A stretch of 64,000 bases of DNA, from positions 62,001 through 126,000 of the forward strand of contig NZ_JAIETU010000013.1 in NCBI RefSeq assembly GCF_019744875.1. The letters run 5' to 3'. The notes under the pieces were generated by a model, which worked only from the letters and a program-made list of their open reading frames with translations, was not told the origin of the DNA and ran no database searches. This DNA comes from Hyphomicrobium sp. (lineage in GTDB: Bacteria > Pseudomonadota > Alphaproteobacteria > Rhizobiales > Hyphomicrobiaceae). Shown one piece after another: positions 7,687 to 17,226 of this stretch (position 1 is the first letter of the stretch; each line of letters begins with the position of its first letter). The position numbers and the translations under genes are program-made.

Positions 7687-10398
7687 ATGGCATTGGGCCA
7701 GCCATCCCGCGATGCGACACCCAAATGGGTCTACTACTTCGCGGCAGGCGACTCCGAAGGGCGCGCCGACATGTCGGATCTGCTCGGCGGCAAGGGAGCC
7801 AACCTGGCTGAGATGGCCAATCTTGGGCTGCCCGTTCCGCCGGGCTTCACCATCACCACGGAAGTCTGCGGGCTCTACTACAGAAACCAGCGCGCCCTGC
7901 CGGACGGCCTCGTGCCCCAGGTCGAGCAGGCGCTGGAGCGCATCGGCAAGGAGACGGGCTTTTCCTTCGGCGATGAGAACAACCCGCTGCTGGTTGCCGT
8001 GCGCTCGGGCGGGCGCGCCTCGATGCCCGGCATGATGGACACGATCCTCAACCTCGGCCTCAACGACAAAACCGTGCAGGGCCTCGCCCGCAATTCGAAC
8101 GACGAGCGCTTCGCCTACGACAGCTATCGCCGCTTCATCCAGATGTACGGCGACGTGGTGCTCGGCGTCGATCACGCGGTGTTTGAGGACATCCTCGACA
8201 ACTTCAAGAACCTGAACGGCTTCTCGTTCGACACCGAGCTCGGCGCCGGCGAATGGCGCGAGGTGATCGCGCTCTACAAGGCCGCCATCGAAGACTCGGG
8301 CAGCGCGCCCTTTCCGCAGGACACGAATGCGCAGCTTTGGGGCGCCATCGGCGCCGTCTTCGGCTCCTGGCAGAACAACCGCGCCGTCACCTATCGGCGC
8401 CTGCATGCGATTCCGGATTCCTGGGGCACCGCCGTCAACGTGCAGGCGATGGTGTTCGGCAACATGGGCGACACGTCCGCAACCGGCGTCGCCTTCACGC
8501 GCAACCCCTCGACGGGCGCCAACGAGATCTACGGCGAGTATCTGATCAATGCGCAGGGCGAGGACGTCGTCGCCGGCATCCGCACGCCGCACACGCTGAC
8601 GATCAAGGCCCGCACCGAGGCCGAAGATCCCAATCCCTCGCTCGAAGAGCAGCTTCCGCAGGCCTTCAAGGAGCTGAAGCAGATTTTCGCCGCTCTCGAG
8701 GCCCGCTACCGCGACATGCAGGACATCGAGTTCACGATCCAGAACGGCAAGGTCTGGATGCTGCAGACGCGCTCCGGCAAACGCACGGCCGAGGCGGCCG
8801 TCAAGATCGCGGTCGACCTCGCGGCCGCAGGCGTCATCGGGCGCGATGAGGCCGTGCTCCGCGTCGATCCGTCGAGCTTCACGCAGCTCCTGCATCCCAC
8901 CATCGATCCCTCCGCCGAGATGGACCTGCTGACCTCCGGCCTGCCCGCCTCTCCCGGTGCGGCCTCGGGCGAGATCGTGTTTTCGTCCGACGAAGCCGAG
9001 CGGCAACGGCAGCAGGGCCGCGCCGTCATCCTCGTGCGGACGGAAACGAGCCCCGAGGACATCCACGGCATGCACGCCGCAGCCGGCATTCTGACCGCAC
9101 GCGGCGGCATGACGAGCCACGCCGCCGTCGTCGCGCGCGGCATGGGCGTGCCGTGCGTATCCGGCGCAGGCGCCATCCGCATCAACGAGCAGGCGGCAAC
9201 GCTGAGCGTCGGAAAGCGCGTGCTGAAGGCGGGCGACATCGTCACCATCGACGGGGCCACGGGGCGCGTCTACGTCGGCGAGGTGCCCATGCGCCAGCCG
9301 CAGCTCTCCGGTGATTTCGCGAGCTTGATCGGCTGGGCAGATGCGGCCGGCGGCCTTGCCGTGCGCGCCAACGCCGATACGCCGAAGGATGCACGCCAGG
9401 CCAGAACTTTCGGCGCCCAGGGCATCGGCCTCTGCCGCACGGAGCACATGTTCTTCGACGCTGAGCGCATCCTGGCCATGCGCGAGATGATCTGCGCGAC
9501 GAACGAAGCCGGACGCAAATCAGCGCTCGCGCGCATCCTTCCCGTGCAACGCGCCGACTTCGTCGAGCTGTTCGAAATTATGGGCGAGCTGCCCGTCACC
9601 ATTCGCCTGCTCGATCCGCCCCTGCACGAGTTCCTGCCGCGCCACGAGCGGGAGTTGGAAGCCGTCGCGGCACAGCTCAAGATGCCGCTCGACAAGCTCA
9701 AGGCCCGCGTCGACGAGCTCTCTGAGTTCAATCCCATGCTGGGCCTGCGCGGCTCCCGCCTCGCCATCCGCTATCCGGAAATCACCGAGATGCAGGCGCG
9801 CGCCATCTTCGAAGCCGCCATCGAGGCCGGCAAGCGCCTGGACGTGACGGTCGAGCCGGAGATCATGATCCCGCTCATCGCCTATCGGCGCGAGTACGAC
9901 ATCCTCGCCGGCGTCATTCGCAATACCGCCGATACGATCGAGAAAGAGGCGGGCATCAAGCTTGCCTACAAGCTCGGCACCATGATCGAGCTGCCGCGCG
10001 CCTGCCTGCGGGCGGGCGATCTCGCCGACGGCGCGGATGGAGCGGACTTCTTCTCCTTCGGCACCAACGACATGACGCAGACTGCCCTCGGCCTCAGCCG
10101 CGACGACGCCGCACCGATCCTCTCCGCCTACGCCACGCAGGGCATCTACGATGCCGATCCGTTCGCATCCATCGATCAGGAGGGTGTGGGCGAGCTCGTG
10201 CGCATCGGCGTCGAGCGCGGCCGGGAAAAAAAGCCGGAGATCAAGATCGGCATCTGCGGCGAGCACGGCGGTGATCCGGATTCCATCACCTTTTTCCACT
10301 CGGCAGGCTTCGACTACGTATCGTGCTCGCCGTTCCGCGTGCCGGTCGCGCGGCTCGCCGCAGCGCAGGCTGCCATCCGCACCAAGCTCAAAGCCTAG
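7687..10398 (+). CDS. ppdK: Pyruvate, phosphate dikinase
   Basis: A 903-residue enzyme interconverting pyruvate, ATP and Pi with PEP, AMP and PPi. The order is an N-terminal ATP-grasp nucleotide-binding domain (GGKGANLAEM near residue 35), the central phosphohistidine domain with GGMTSHAAVVARGMG (catalytic His near 478), and the C-terminal PEP/pyruvate TIM barrel with SFGTNDMTQ and the catalytic Cys in GICGEHGGDP. The start is the ATG at 7687 because it has an AGGAG about 7 nt upstream and family-like residues begin just after it; the open frame further upstream overlaps the opposite-strand peptidase and is rejected. It likely feeds gluconeogenesis or anaplerosis. Confidence 0.95.
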   Translation: MALGQPSRDATPKWVYYFAAGDSEGRADMSDLLGGKGANLAEMANLGLPVPPGFTITTEVCGLYYRNQRALPDGLVPQVEQALERIGKETGFSFGDENNPLLVAVRSGGRASMPGMMDTILNLGLNDKTVQGLARNSNDERFAYDSYRRFIQMYGDVVLGVDHAVFEDILDNFKNLNGFSFDTELGAGEWREVIALYKAAIEDSGSAPFPQDTNAQLWGAIGAVFGSWQNNRAVTYRRLHAIPDSWGTAVNVQAMVFGNMGDTSATGVAFTRNPSTGANEIYGEYLINAQGEDVVAGIRTPHTLTIKARTEAEDPNPSLEEQLPQAFKELKQIFAALEARYRDMQDIEFTIQNGKVWMLQTRSGKRTAEAAVKIAVDLAAAGVIGRDEAVLRVDPSSFTQLLHPTIDPSAEMDLLTSGLPASPGAASGEIVFSSDEAERQRQQGRAVILVRTETSPEDIHGMHAAAGILTARGGMTSHAAVVARGMGVPCVSGAGAIRINEQAATLSVGKRVLKAGDIVTIDGATGRVYVGEVPMRQPQLSGDFASLIGWADAAGGLAVRANADTPKDARQARTFGAQGIGLCRTEHMFFDAERILAMREMICATNEAGRKSALARILPVQRADFVELFEIMGELPVTIRLLDPPLHEFLPRHERELEAVAAQLKMPLDKLKARVDELSEFNPMLGLRGSRLAIRYPEITEMQARAIFEAAIEAGKRLDVTVEPEIMIPLIAYRREYDILAGVIRNTADTIEKEAGIKLAYKLGTMIELPRACLRAGDLADGADGADFFSFGTNDMTQTALGLSRDDAAPILSAYATQGIYDADPFASIDQEGVGELVRIGVERGREKKPEIKIGICGEHGGDPDSITFFHSAGFDYVSCSPFRVPVARLAAAQAAIRTKLKA

Positions 10399-10454
10399 CG
10401 CCTAGCGCTCAATGCGATGCGCCGGACGCACACTCGGACGTCTTCGTGCGGAGA

Positions 10455-10688
10455 CTACAGCGTGAGATCGCGCTGTTCGATGCGGTCGAGCTCATCGAGG
10501 CTCGGACGGCGCGGGCGCACGCCCACCTTCTTCGGCATCAGCGCGAGCCAGAGGATCAGCGGCGGAAACAGAAAGCACCACGCCATCCAGAACGAATAGT
10601 CGCGGTTCTTCCAGCCAGCGAGGAAGCCAGCCAGAGCCGCCGCGACGATCGCAGCCAAACCCCAAATGACGATCACCGCCGGCATCAT
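10455..10688 (-). CDS. Small two-helix membrane protein
   Basis: A 77-residue protein with two predicted transmembrane helices (VIVIWGLAAIVAAALAGFLA and FWMAWCFLFPPLILWLALM) and a charged C-terminal tail (SLDELDRIEQRD). A GGAGG sequence 8 nt before the double ATG supports translation. It is convergent with ppdK. The C-terminal tail keeps to the cytosol if the first helix inserts N-out. Function unknown. Confidence 0.7.
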   Translation of the reverse strand: MMPAVIVIWGLAAIVAAALAGFLAGWKNRDYSFWMAWCFLFPPLILWLALMPKKVGVRPRRPSLDELDRIEQRDLTL

Positions 10689-10807
10689 TGCGTAGTCCTC
10701 CCGTGAGCTTCGAGCCGAAGCCGCAGCGACACATGGGCAAAAACTGAGGCAAAATCAAGTACGGCCGCCTGCGGATCCCGCGATCCTGAGCGCGCGGTTA
10801 ACGCGCC

Positions 10808-11689
10808 TCATCCGGCCTGCGGCGTAAAATCCAAGCCGAGGTCGAGGATTGGCGCCGAGTGTGTCAGTGCGCCAATCGAAATGAGATCGACACCGCTCTC
10901 GGCAATGGCGCGCACCGTGTCGAGGGAAACCCCGCCGGAGGCTTCCGTGATCGCGCGCCCGTCGACGAGCGCCACGGCCTCGCGCAGCATCGGCGGCTCC
11001 ATGTTGTCGAGCAGCACCGCATCGACCGGATGCTGCAACGCTTCGGCAAGCTCGTCGAGGCTCGTCACCTCGATCTCGATCTTGACCATGTGGCCCGCAT
11101 GCGCGCGCGCGGCTGCAAGCGCGGGCGCAATCCCGCCCGCCGCGACGATGTGATTGTCCTTGATGAGGATCGCATCGTAGAGGCCCGAGCGATGGTTCTG
11201 CCCGCCACCACAGCGCACGGCATACTTCTCGAACGCGCGGAGCCCGGGCGTCGTCTTGCGTGTATCCACGATGCGCGCGCGTGTGCCCGCGACGAGATCC
11301 ACGTAGCGCCGCGTGAGCGTGGCGATCCCGCTCATATGGGACAGGAAATTGAGCGCCACGCGCTCGCCCGTCAGCAACGCGTGCGCCGATCCTGCGACGC
11401 GCGCCGCAACGCTGCCTGCCGCAACGCGCGCGCCGTCTCTCACCAGCGGTTCGAACACGACCGAAGGATCGAGCGCGTGAAACGCAGCCTCCGCAACCGC
11501 GAGCCCGGAGATCACGCCCGCACGCCGCGCGCCGAACGTCGCCGTCGACATGGTGCCGCGAGGCACGGTCGCATCGGTTGTGAGATCGCCCCGCACGCCG
11601 AGATCCTCGGCCAGAGCCTGCTCGATGGCGCGTGCGATTAGCACGCGCGGAAGCTCGAAGTCGGCCGTGCTCACAGGCGTCGTACTCAC
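10808..11689 (-). CDS. nadC: Nicotinate-nucleotide diphosphorylase (carboxylating)
   Basis: A 293-residue quinolinate phosphoribosyltransferase converting quinolinate and PRPP to nicotinate mononucleotide, the third step of de novo NAD synthesis. Family landmarks are visible: an N-terminal [11 protein letters not shown], the central KTTPGLR followed by [21 protein letters not shown]-type residues, and a C-terminal barrel. I place the start at the GTG at 11689, which overlaps the nadB stop codon by 4 nt (GTGA) and has GGAG about 9 nt upstream. A longer in-frame ATG start at 11743 would overlap nadB by 58 nt and adds non-conserved residues. Last gene of the nadABC unit. Confidence 0.94.
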   Translation of the reverse strand: MSTTPVSTADFELPRVLIARAIEQALAEDLGVRGDLTTDATVPRGTMSTATFGARRAGVISGLAVAEAAFHALDPSVVFEPLVRDGARVAAGSVAARVAGSAHALLTGERVALNFLSHMSGIATLTRRYVDLVAGTRARIVDTRKTTPGLRAFEKYAVRCGGGQNHRSGLYDAILIKDNHIVAAGGIAPALAAARAHAGHMVKIEIEVTSLDELAEALQHPVDAVLLDNMEPPMLREAVALVDGRAITEASGGVSLDTVRAIAESGVDLISIGALTHSAPILDLGLDFTPQAG

Positions 11690-13359
11690 AGGCAAAGCTC
11701 CGCGATGGCCGCAGCGCCACCCACCCTCTTGCCGCGCGTGCAAATCGCACGAATGTCGGCGAGCGTCACGACGCTGCGCCGCGCCAGAGCGGCCACCGGA
11801 TCCGGGAAGTCCGAGCGGAAATGCGCGCCCCGGCTCTCGGTGCGGACCAGTGCCGAGCCCGCGATCACTTCACCCGCCAGCGCCATGTTGGCGACCAGCA
11901 TGTCGTCACCCGCTTCGGCCGCGATCTCGCGCAGGATGGCGAGCGCCTTTTCGAGACCCGGCCCGGAGCGCACGACGCCGACATGCTCACTCATAGTCCG
12001 CCGCAGCACGGCGATGAGCTGGGCACGGCGCACTTCGTCCAGCGGCCGGTCGGGCGCGGCGCGGTAGGTCTTGGCAATCGGATGCGCAATCGACGGCGCA
12101 ACGAGGCGGCGAATGTCGTCGGCTACGCGCGCACCGAGCACGGTCGCTTCGAGCAGCGAGTTCGACGCAAGCCGGTTGGCCCCGTGCAGTCCGGTGGACG
12201 CAACCTCACCCACGGCCCACAGCCCTTCGAGAGAGGTTCGGCCGTGAAGGTCGGTCGCGATGCCACCCATGTGATAGTGCGCGGCAGGCGCCACCGGAAT
12301 GAGCTGCGTGACCGGATCGATCCCGGCAGCGACGCAATGGCCGTAGACGGTCGGGAAGGCCGTCGGAAACTCTGCGCCGATCGAATCCCGGCAATCGAGG
12401 AATGCACCGCGGCCAGCGGCAATCTCGGCGAACACACCGCGCGCCACCACATCGCGCTGCGCGAGATCTCCGGCCGGATCAAGCCGCAGCATGAACCGCT
12501 CGCCGGCACGGTTGACGAGCTTGGCGCCCTCGCCCCGCAAGGCTTCCGACGCCAGCGGCGCCGGATCGATATCCGCGTCGATGGCGGTGGGATGAAACTG
12601 AACGAACTCCGCGTCCGCGATGGCCGCACCGGCCCGCGCAGCAAACGCAATCGCCTCGCCGCGCGCATACATCGGGTTCGTCGTCACGGAATAGAGCGCG
12701 CCCGCGCCGCCCGTCGCAACGACGACCGCACTCGCCGGCATGAAATCGAACGTGCCCGTGCCCTGCGCTTCCGTCCGCACCAGGCGAACGCCCGTGACGC
12801 GGCCGCCGTCTCCAGATCCCGCGTTGAGAATGAGATCGGTCGCCTCGTAGCCTTCGAGAATGCGGATCGAGGGAGCCGCGCGCGCAGCAGCAATGAGAGC
12901 GTGCATGATCGCAGCGCCCGCGCGATCACCGGAAACGCGCACGACGCGCGCACGCGAATGCGCAGCCTCGCGCGACAATGCGAAATGTCCGGCGAGGTCG
13001 CGATCGAACGGCACGCCATACCGCAAAAGATCGGCGATGCGTGCGGGCGCTTCACTGGCGACCACTTCGGCCACGTGCGCGTCGACGATGCCGCCGCCCG
13101 CCGCGATGGTGTCGGCCGCATGGCTCTCCGGAGTATCGCCTTCACCGACAGCCGCCGCGATCCCGCCCTGTGCCCAGACGCTCGAAGCGCCCTGGCCGAG
13201 CGGAGCCGCCGCCACCACCGTCACCGGCAGCGGTGCAAGCCGGAGCGCCGTGAAAAGCCCCGCGAGCCCCGCCCCGATGACAACGATATCGCCACGGTCG
13301 AGCGGAAGACCTGGGTCGGCAAATCCTTGCGGGGCGCGGCGGTTGCGATCGAAGTCCAT
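11686..13359 (-). CDS. nadB: L-aspartate oxidase
   Basis: A 557-residue flavoprotein oxidising L-aspartate to iminoaspartate, the substrate of NadA. The FAD-binding Rossmann motif ([14 protein letters not shown]) begins near residue 25, followed by [14 protein letters not shown], the active-site block HYHMGGI, and a C-terminal helical domain. The ATG at 13359 is chosen for its GGAGG about 6 nt upstream; further upstream frame is derived from a repeat-like spacer. It lies 88 nt after nadA and overlaps nadC by 4 nt, so all three genes should be one operon. Confidence 0.95.
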   Translation of the reverse strand: MDFDRNRRAPQGFADPGLPLDRGDIVVIGAGLAGLFTALRLAPLPVTVVAAAPLGQGASSVWAQGGIAAAVGEGDTPESHAADTIAAGGGIVDAHVAEVVASEAPARIADLLRYGVPFDRDLAGHFALSREAAHSRARVVRVSGDRAGAAIMHALIAAARAAPSIRILEGYEATDLILNAGSGDGGRVTGVRLVRTEAQGTGTFDFMPASAVVVATGGAGALYSVTTNPMYARGEAIAFAARAGAAIADAEFVQFHPTAIDADIDPAPLASEALRGEGAKLVNRAGERFMLRLDPAGDLAQRDVVARGVFAEIAAGRGAFLDCRDSIGAEFPTAFPTVYGHCVAAGIDPVTQLIPVAPAAHYHMGGIATDLHGRTSLEGLWAVGEVASTGLHGANRLASNSLLEATVLGARVADDIRRLVAPSIAHPIAKTYRAAPDRPLDEVRRAQLIAVLRRTMSEHVGVVRSGPGLEKALAILREIAAEAGDDMLVANMALAGEVIAGSALVRTESRGAHFRSDFPDPVAALARRSVVTLADIRAICTRGKRVGGAAAIAELCL

Positions 13360-13373
13360 GGCGGACCTCCAGC

Positions 13374-13410
13374 AATGCTTCCGAAAAAATGGGCTTCCGA
13401 GAAAGTCCGG
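13374..13410 (-). repeat. Degenerate rhizobial-type intergenic repeat
   Basis: The nadA-nadB spacer contains GCTTCCGAAAAAATGGGCTT and flanking bases that resemble the sequence at 52948-52973 (GCTTCCGGAAAAGTGGGAAC). On the minus strand this reads as a CCCA(C/T)TTTTCGGAAGC-type element, a form common between genes in Hyphomicrobiales. Both copies lie 15-30 nt upstream of a minus-strand start codon. Confidence 0.5.
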
Positions 13411-13447
13411 CGAAGGCGCGGGCTGAGGGCCCGCGCCGCTGTTGTCG

Positions 13448-14551
13448 TCAGGCCGAGGCTTCAACCATCCGTTCCACCGCGCGCCGCGCGCGGGCGGCGA
13501 CGGCCGGATCCACGGTCACTTCGTAGCGCATGTGCAGCAGCGCTTCGTAGATCTTCTCGAGGCTGATGCGCTTCATGTGCGGGCACAGGTTGCAGGGGCG
13601 CACGAACTCGACGTCCGGCGTCTCCGCAGCCACGTTCGAGGCCATCGAGCACTCAGTCACGAGCACCACTTTCGCCGGGCGCTTGGTCTTGACCCAGTCG
13701 ATCATGGCCGCCGTCGAACCGGTGAAGTCGGCGGCCCGGATCACGTCCGGCGGGCACTCCGGGTGCGCGATGATCTTGAGGCCGGGCTCGGCCGCGCGCA
13801 TCGCTTCCATCTCTTCGCCCGTGAAGCGCTCATGCACCTCGCACGAGCCGTTCCAGGTGATGATCTCGACGTCGGTCTTCGTCTGCACGTACTTGGCGAG
13901 ATACTGGTCCGGAATGAGCAGCACGCGCGGCGCACCGAGGCTCTCGACGATCTTCACCGCATTCGACGACGTGCAGGTGATATCGCACTCCGCCTTCACG
14001 GCCGCGCTGGTGTTGACATAGGTGACGACCGGCACGCCGGGATAGGCCGCGCGCAAGGCCCGCACGTCTTCCGGCGTGATCGACGACGCCAGCGAGCAAC
14101 CGGCCAGCGGATCCGGGATCAGCACCGTCTTGTCGGGATTGAGCAGCTTCGACGTCTCCGCCATGAAGTGCACGCCGGCCTGCACGATGACGTCGGCCTC
14201 CGTGCGCCCTGCCTCCTTGGCGAGCTGCAGGCTGTCGCCGCGGATGTCGCCCACGCAATGGAAGATCTCGGGCGTCATGTAGTTGTGCGCCAGGATGACG
14301 GCGTTGCGGCGCACCTTGAGGTCGTTGATCGCCTTGATGAGAGGTGCGTACTGCACCCACTCCATCGGCGTCACGACGTGCTTCACGCGCTCGTACAGGG
14401 GCTCCATCTCGCGCTTGAGCGCGGGCGTGAAGGCCAGGGGCGGCGTTACGGCATTCGAGCGCGCGCGAGGCACCGCGCACGTGGCGTTGTCCGTCGAAGC
14501 GGCCGACGGAGCCGCGGAGCTGACAGTCGAATGGGCCAAATCAAGCGCCAT
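13448..14551 (-). CDS. nadA: Quinolinate synthase A
   Basis: A 367-residue [4Fe-4S] enzyme condensing iminoaspartate with dihydroxyacetone phosphate to quinolinate. Cluster and substrate residues occur in family context: [44 protein letters not shown] and [12 protein letters not shown]. The ATG at 14551 is chosen because GGAGG lies about 7 nt upstream; an in-frame ATG at 14572 lies inside the candidate operator. It is the first gene of nadABC and is probably controlled by the NadQ homologue upstream through the two inverted repeats in the 225-nt leader. Confidence 0.95.
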   Translation of the reverse strand: MALDLAHSTVSSAAPSAASTDNATCAVPRARSNAVTPPLAFTPALKREMEPLYERVKHVVTPMEWVQYAPLIKAINDLKVRRNAVILAHNYMTPEIFHCVGDIRGDSLQLAKEAGRTEADVIVQAGVHFMAETSKLLNPDKTVLIPDPLAGCSLASSITPEDVRALRAAYPGVPVVTYVNTSAAVKAECDITCTSSNAVKIVESLGAPRVLLIPDQYLAKYVQTKTDVEIITWNGSCEVHERFTGEEMEAMRAAEPGLKIIAHPECPPDVIRAADFTGSTAAMIDWVKTKRPAKVVLVTECSMASNVAAETPDVEFVRPCNLCPHMKRISLEKIYEALLHMRYEVTVDPAVAARARRAVERMVEASA

Positions 14552-14569
14552 TTGGACCTCCAAGTTGAT

Positions 14570-14592
14570 CATATACTCACGCCGAGCATATG
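14570..14592. promoter_or_regulatory. Candidate NadQ operator, proximal to nadA
   Basis: An imperfect inverted repeat: CATATACTC, 5-nt spacer, GAGCATATG, with one mismatch between arms. The core ATACTC-N5-GAGCAT matches the distal site 73 bases away in both half-sites and spacer length. It ends 19 nt before the nadA start codon, where binding would block transcription or early elongation. Assignment to NadQ is inference from position and repetition. Confidence 0.7.
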
Positions 14593-14664
14593 AGGGACCT
14601 GAAAAATACCGGCCAACCTAGCCAGTACTCGATACGCTCCCCGAAACCCGAAGGTTCCGTAATT

Positions 14665-14681
14665 ATGCTCGGATCGAGCAT
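14665..14681. promoter_or_regulatory. Candidate NadQ operator, distal
   Basis: A perfect inverted repeat ATGCTC-N5-GAGCAT (inner bases extend it to ATGCTCG, GAT, CGAGCAT). It shares half-sites and 5-nt spacing with the site at 14570-14592. Two copies of the same operator-like palindrome between a regulator gene and its expected target operon is strong circumstantial evidence for a regulated promoter here. Confidence 0.7.
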
Positions 14682-14745
14682 TGAGCGCTAAAAACGAATC
14701 TAATGGACCGACGGCTTATTTGCTAGGCCATTGCTCCAATTTTTT

Positions 14746-14774
14746 GCGTACGCCTACGGACAGTAGGCGTACGC
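14746..14774. other. Perfect 12-bp inverted repeat at the 3' end of nadQ
   Basis: GCGTACGCCTAC (14746-14757) and GTAGGCGTACGC (14763-14774) are exact complements separated by 5 nt, ending 2 nt before the nadQ stop codon. On the minus strand the hairpin is followed by an A run rather than U, so it is not a classical intrinsic terminator for nadQ. It may stabilise the 3' end, attenuate read-through into nadA, or bind a protein. Confidence 0.65.
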
Positions 14775-14776
14775 GC

Positions 14777-15838
14777 TCAACTACGGATCGCCTTGACGCG
14801 CACACCGGGAGCAGGCCGCTCCAGCACCACTTCGCGGCGGAACCGGAACAGCTTCGCGGGCCGGCCACCGGTCTGGGTCTTCACGTCGCCGGTCGGCTCC
14901 ACAAGCCCCGCGCTCTCAACGAGGCGGCGGAAGTTCTGCTTGTGAAGATGCGGCCCGAGAATTGCCTCGACGGTTTTTTGCAGCTCGAACAGGGTGAAGT
15001 CGTCCGGCATCAATTCGAAGATCACCGGGCGATACTTGATCTTGGCGCGCACGCGGCCGATGGCGGTCGCGAGAATGCGCCGGTGATCGAACTGCATGGA
15101 AACGCCGAGGCGCGGCAACGCACCCGTCCAGGCCGAGGACGCTTCGCGCCCATCACGTCGCGCTTCGTCGACGAGGCCCGCTTCGTAAAGCAGCTCGAAA
15201 CGATCGAGAACTTTCTCTTCGTCCCACGTGCCGCCGTCGATGCCGAAGCAGATGCGAATACGATCCTCGCGCGGCACGGGCCGCACCGGCGCCGAGCGAA
15301 GCGCAGGACGCTGCGCCCAATCCCTGAGCCGCGGCTCGATCTCGGCTGCGAGAATTTCGGGACGGCCCTTGCGCCAGTCTTCCCACGGGAAATACTGATA
15401 CCAGCTGCGCCACGCGCCATGCTGCAGATCGCGCGCATGCCCCGTTTCGGTGAGCGCCAGATAGCCGATCGAAACGACATGCAGCGATTGATCGCCAGGC
15501 TCCGCATGCCGGCCGCGATCTCCGAACGTGTAGAGCTGCTCGACATAACCGAGCCCGAGGCCGGTCTGCTCCGCGACCCAAGATCTCAAACCGCTTTCGA
15601 GCGTGCGATGCGCAATCGGAGAGAACGGACCGAACGGCAGCATGTCGCCTTGGCCGGTCGCGCCTTCCGCTTCGCGGATCACGAGTGCAACGGGTTCGTC
15701 GTCGATCACCGCAACGATAGCTGCGTTGAGACCGATCTCGACACCGGCCGCATCGCTGCGCGGAGCCGGTTCTTGAATTTCATCTGCGTCGAGTTCCTGT
15801 GTCCGAAACCGTCGCTTGATGTTTGCTTCAGGGTTCAT
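14777..15838 (-). CDS. nadQ: NadQ-type NUDIX/winged-helix transcriptional regulator
   Basis: A 353-residue protein with a NUDIX-like N-terminal domain (roughly residues 25-190; GLNAAIVAVIDDEPVALVIRE, then a long family-specific stretch with WYQYFPWEDWRKGRPEILA) and a C-terminal winged-helix region (ELMPDDFTLFELQKTVEAIL, then HKQNFRRLVES and GRPAKLFRFRREV). This matches the alphaproteobacterial NadQ/COG4111 regulators, relatives of NrtR, known to repress nadABC. A canonical NUDIX catalytic box is not obvious, suggesting ligand sensing rather than hydrolysis. The ATG at 15838 has AGGAG about 9 nt upstream. The gene lies directly upstream of nadA in the same direction. Confidence 0.82.
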   Translation of the reverse strand: MNPEANIKRRFRTQELDADEIQEPAPRSDAAGVEIGLNAAIVAVIDDEPVALVIREAEGATGQGDMLPFGPFSPIAHRTLESGLRSWVAEQTGLGLGYVEQLYTFGDRGRHAEPGDQSLHVVSIGYLALTETGHARDLQHGAWRSWYQYFPWEDWRKGRPEILAAEIEPRLRDWAQRPALRSAPVRPVPREDRIRICFGIDGGTWDEEKVLDRFELLYEAGLVDEARRDGREASSAWTGALPRLGVSMQFDHRRILATAIGRVRAKIKYRPVIFELMPDDFTLFELQKTVEAILGPHLHKQNFRRLVESAGLVEPTGDVKTQTGGRPAKLFRFRREVVLERPAPGVRVKAIRS

Positions 15839-15962
15839 GGCACCAGCTCCTAAACTGCCGCTACCTGCCGATCGTGGCGATTTTCCGAACCAAGAGAAGC
15901 AAGATATTCTTCGCACGGGAGGGAATAAAATCAATGCGCTAGCTCGGCCTTGCGAGCGCGCC

Positions 15963-16601
15963 TCAAGCAGAACGCTTGAGGATCCCAAAACGTTCGAGAA
16001 ATAGGCGCTGAGAGTCCAGAGCTGGCATCGCGACAAGATTAAGTAAGCGTTGAGACAGCTCGAAACTGACCTGTGGCGGAGCACCAAAAAATTCGAGCGC
16101 TTCGTCCTCGGCGAAGCCCGCGAGGCGGCTCGCCTCGTAGTACGCAGCGATTCGATCCGCGTGCTTGATGCCGGCCGCGACGTCCTCCGGCAGCGCCGTT
16201 GGCAGCCCGAAACGGACATGGATCGCTTCGAGCAGACGCAGCTCGAAGGCCTTGTAATCGAGCCCGATCGCCGTTTTGAACGGGCTGATGAGGTCGCCGA
16301 TCACATACTCGGCCGCATCGTGCAGCAGCGCTGCAAGCCGCCATTCGAGCGCCCACTCAGGGTTGAGCTCGGCGGCGAGGTCCTCGACCAGCACCACATG
16401 CTGCGCGACGGAAAACGCGTGCGGACCGAGCGTCTGCCCGTTCCATCTTGCGACACGCGCAAGCCCGTGCGCGATGTCGTCGATCTCCACGTCCGCCGGA
16501 TCGGGATCGAGAAGATTGAGACGGCGCCCCGAGAGCATGCGCTGCCAGGCGCGCGGCTTGGCAACGTGGGGCGAGGCGGCGTCAGGCTTGGCGATGCTCA
16601 T
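15963..16601 (-). CDS. HD-domain phosphohydrolase (YfbR-like)
   Basis: A 212-residue metal-dependent phosphohydrolase of the HD superfamily (COG1896). Metal-binding residues appear as HAFSVAQHVV and LAALLHDAAEYVIGDLISPFK. Members of this group include 5'-deoxynucleotidases, but the exact substrate here is not established. The start at ATG 16601 lies 7 nt after the tag stop codon and has GAGG upstream. It is the last gene of a run with the amidohydrolase fusion, ygfZ and tag, an arrangement (ygfZ, tag, HD) common in Hyphomicrobiales. Confidence 0.85.
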   Translation of the reverse strand: MSIAKPDAASPHVAKPRAWQRMLSGRRLNLLDPDPADVEIDDIAHGLARVARWNGQTLGPHAFSVAQHVVLVEDLAAELNPEWALEWRLAALLHDAAEYVIGDLISPFKTAIGLDYKAFELRLLEAIHVRFGLPTALPEDVAAGIKHADRIAAYYEASRLAGFAEDEALEFFGAPPQVSFELSQRLLNLVAMPALDSQRLFLERFGILKRSA

Positions 16602-16608
16602 GCCCGCC

Positions 16609-17226
16609 TCACTTCGTCGGCACGACAAACGCGCGCTGTAGCTTCGCGCACGCCGCGTGTCGCGGACAGCTCGTCAAGTGATCGTTCACCATGCCCGTCG
16701 ATTGCATGAACGCATAAACCGTCGTCGGTCCGACGAAGCGGAAGCCCTCGCGCTTGAGCGCCTTCGACAGACGCTTCGAGACCTCGGTCGAGGGCGGCAC
16801 ATCCTTGAAGGCGGCGCGACTGACGGGCGACGGCTTGCCACCCGCCTCCTGCCAGAGGAACGACGCGAGAGACTGGCGCTTCGTAAGCTTGAGAAACGCC
16901 TTGGCGTTGTCGATGGTCGCCTCGATCTTCATCCTGTTGCGCACGATCCCCGCGTCCGCCATCAGCCGCGCAACGTCCTTCTCGCCGAAGCGGGCGATGC
17001 GCGCCGCGTCGAAATCATGAAAGGCGCGGCGAAACGCATCCCGCTTCTTCAGGATCGTGATCCACGACAAGCCGGCCTGGAAGCCTTCGAGCACCAGTTT
17101 CTCGAACAGCCGCCGGTCGTCGGCGTGCGGCACGCCCCATTCTTCGTCGTGATAGGTCGCATAGACCGGATCTTCGATCCCAAACCAGGGGCACCGCTGC
17201 CCGGCGGGCGGCTCAGGCGGTTTCAT
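16609..17226 (-). CDS. tag: DNA-3-methyladenine glycosylase I
   Basis: A 205-residue base-excision repair enzyme removing 3-methyladenine from alkylated DNA. Landmarks are CPWFGIEDPVYATYHDEEWG near the N-terminus, the helix-hairpin-helix region EGFQAGLSWITILKKRDAF, and the C-terminal zinc ligands in MVNDHLTSCPRHAAC. ATG 17226 is preferred to an upstream in-frame start (17244) because AAGG lies about 7 nt before it; it overlaps the ygfZ end by 14 nt, implying translational coupling. Confidence 0.94.
   Translation of the reverse strand: MKPPEPPAGQRCPWFGIEDPVYATYHDEEWGVPHADDRRLFEKLVLEGFQAGLSWITILKKRDAFRRAFHDFDAARIARFGEKDVARLMADAGIVRNRMKIEATIDNAKAFLKLTKRQSLASFLWQEAGGKPSPVSRAAFKDVPPSTEVSKRLSKALKREGFRFVGPTTVYAFMQSTGMVNDHLTSCPRHAACAKLQRAFVVPTK

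Noticed and set aside
11632-13566. Long plus-strand open frame of 644 residues over nadB
   Set aside because: It is antisense to a well-supported enzyme gene, is Arg-rich, and has no recognisable domain; it arises from GC-rich codon bias.
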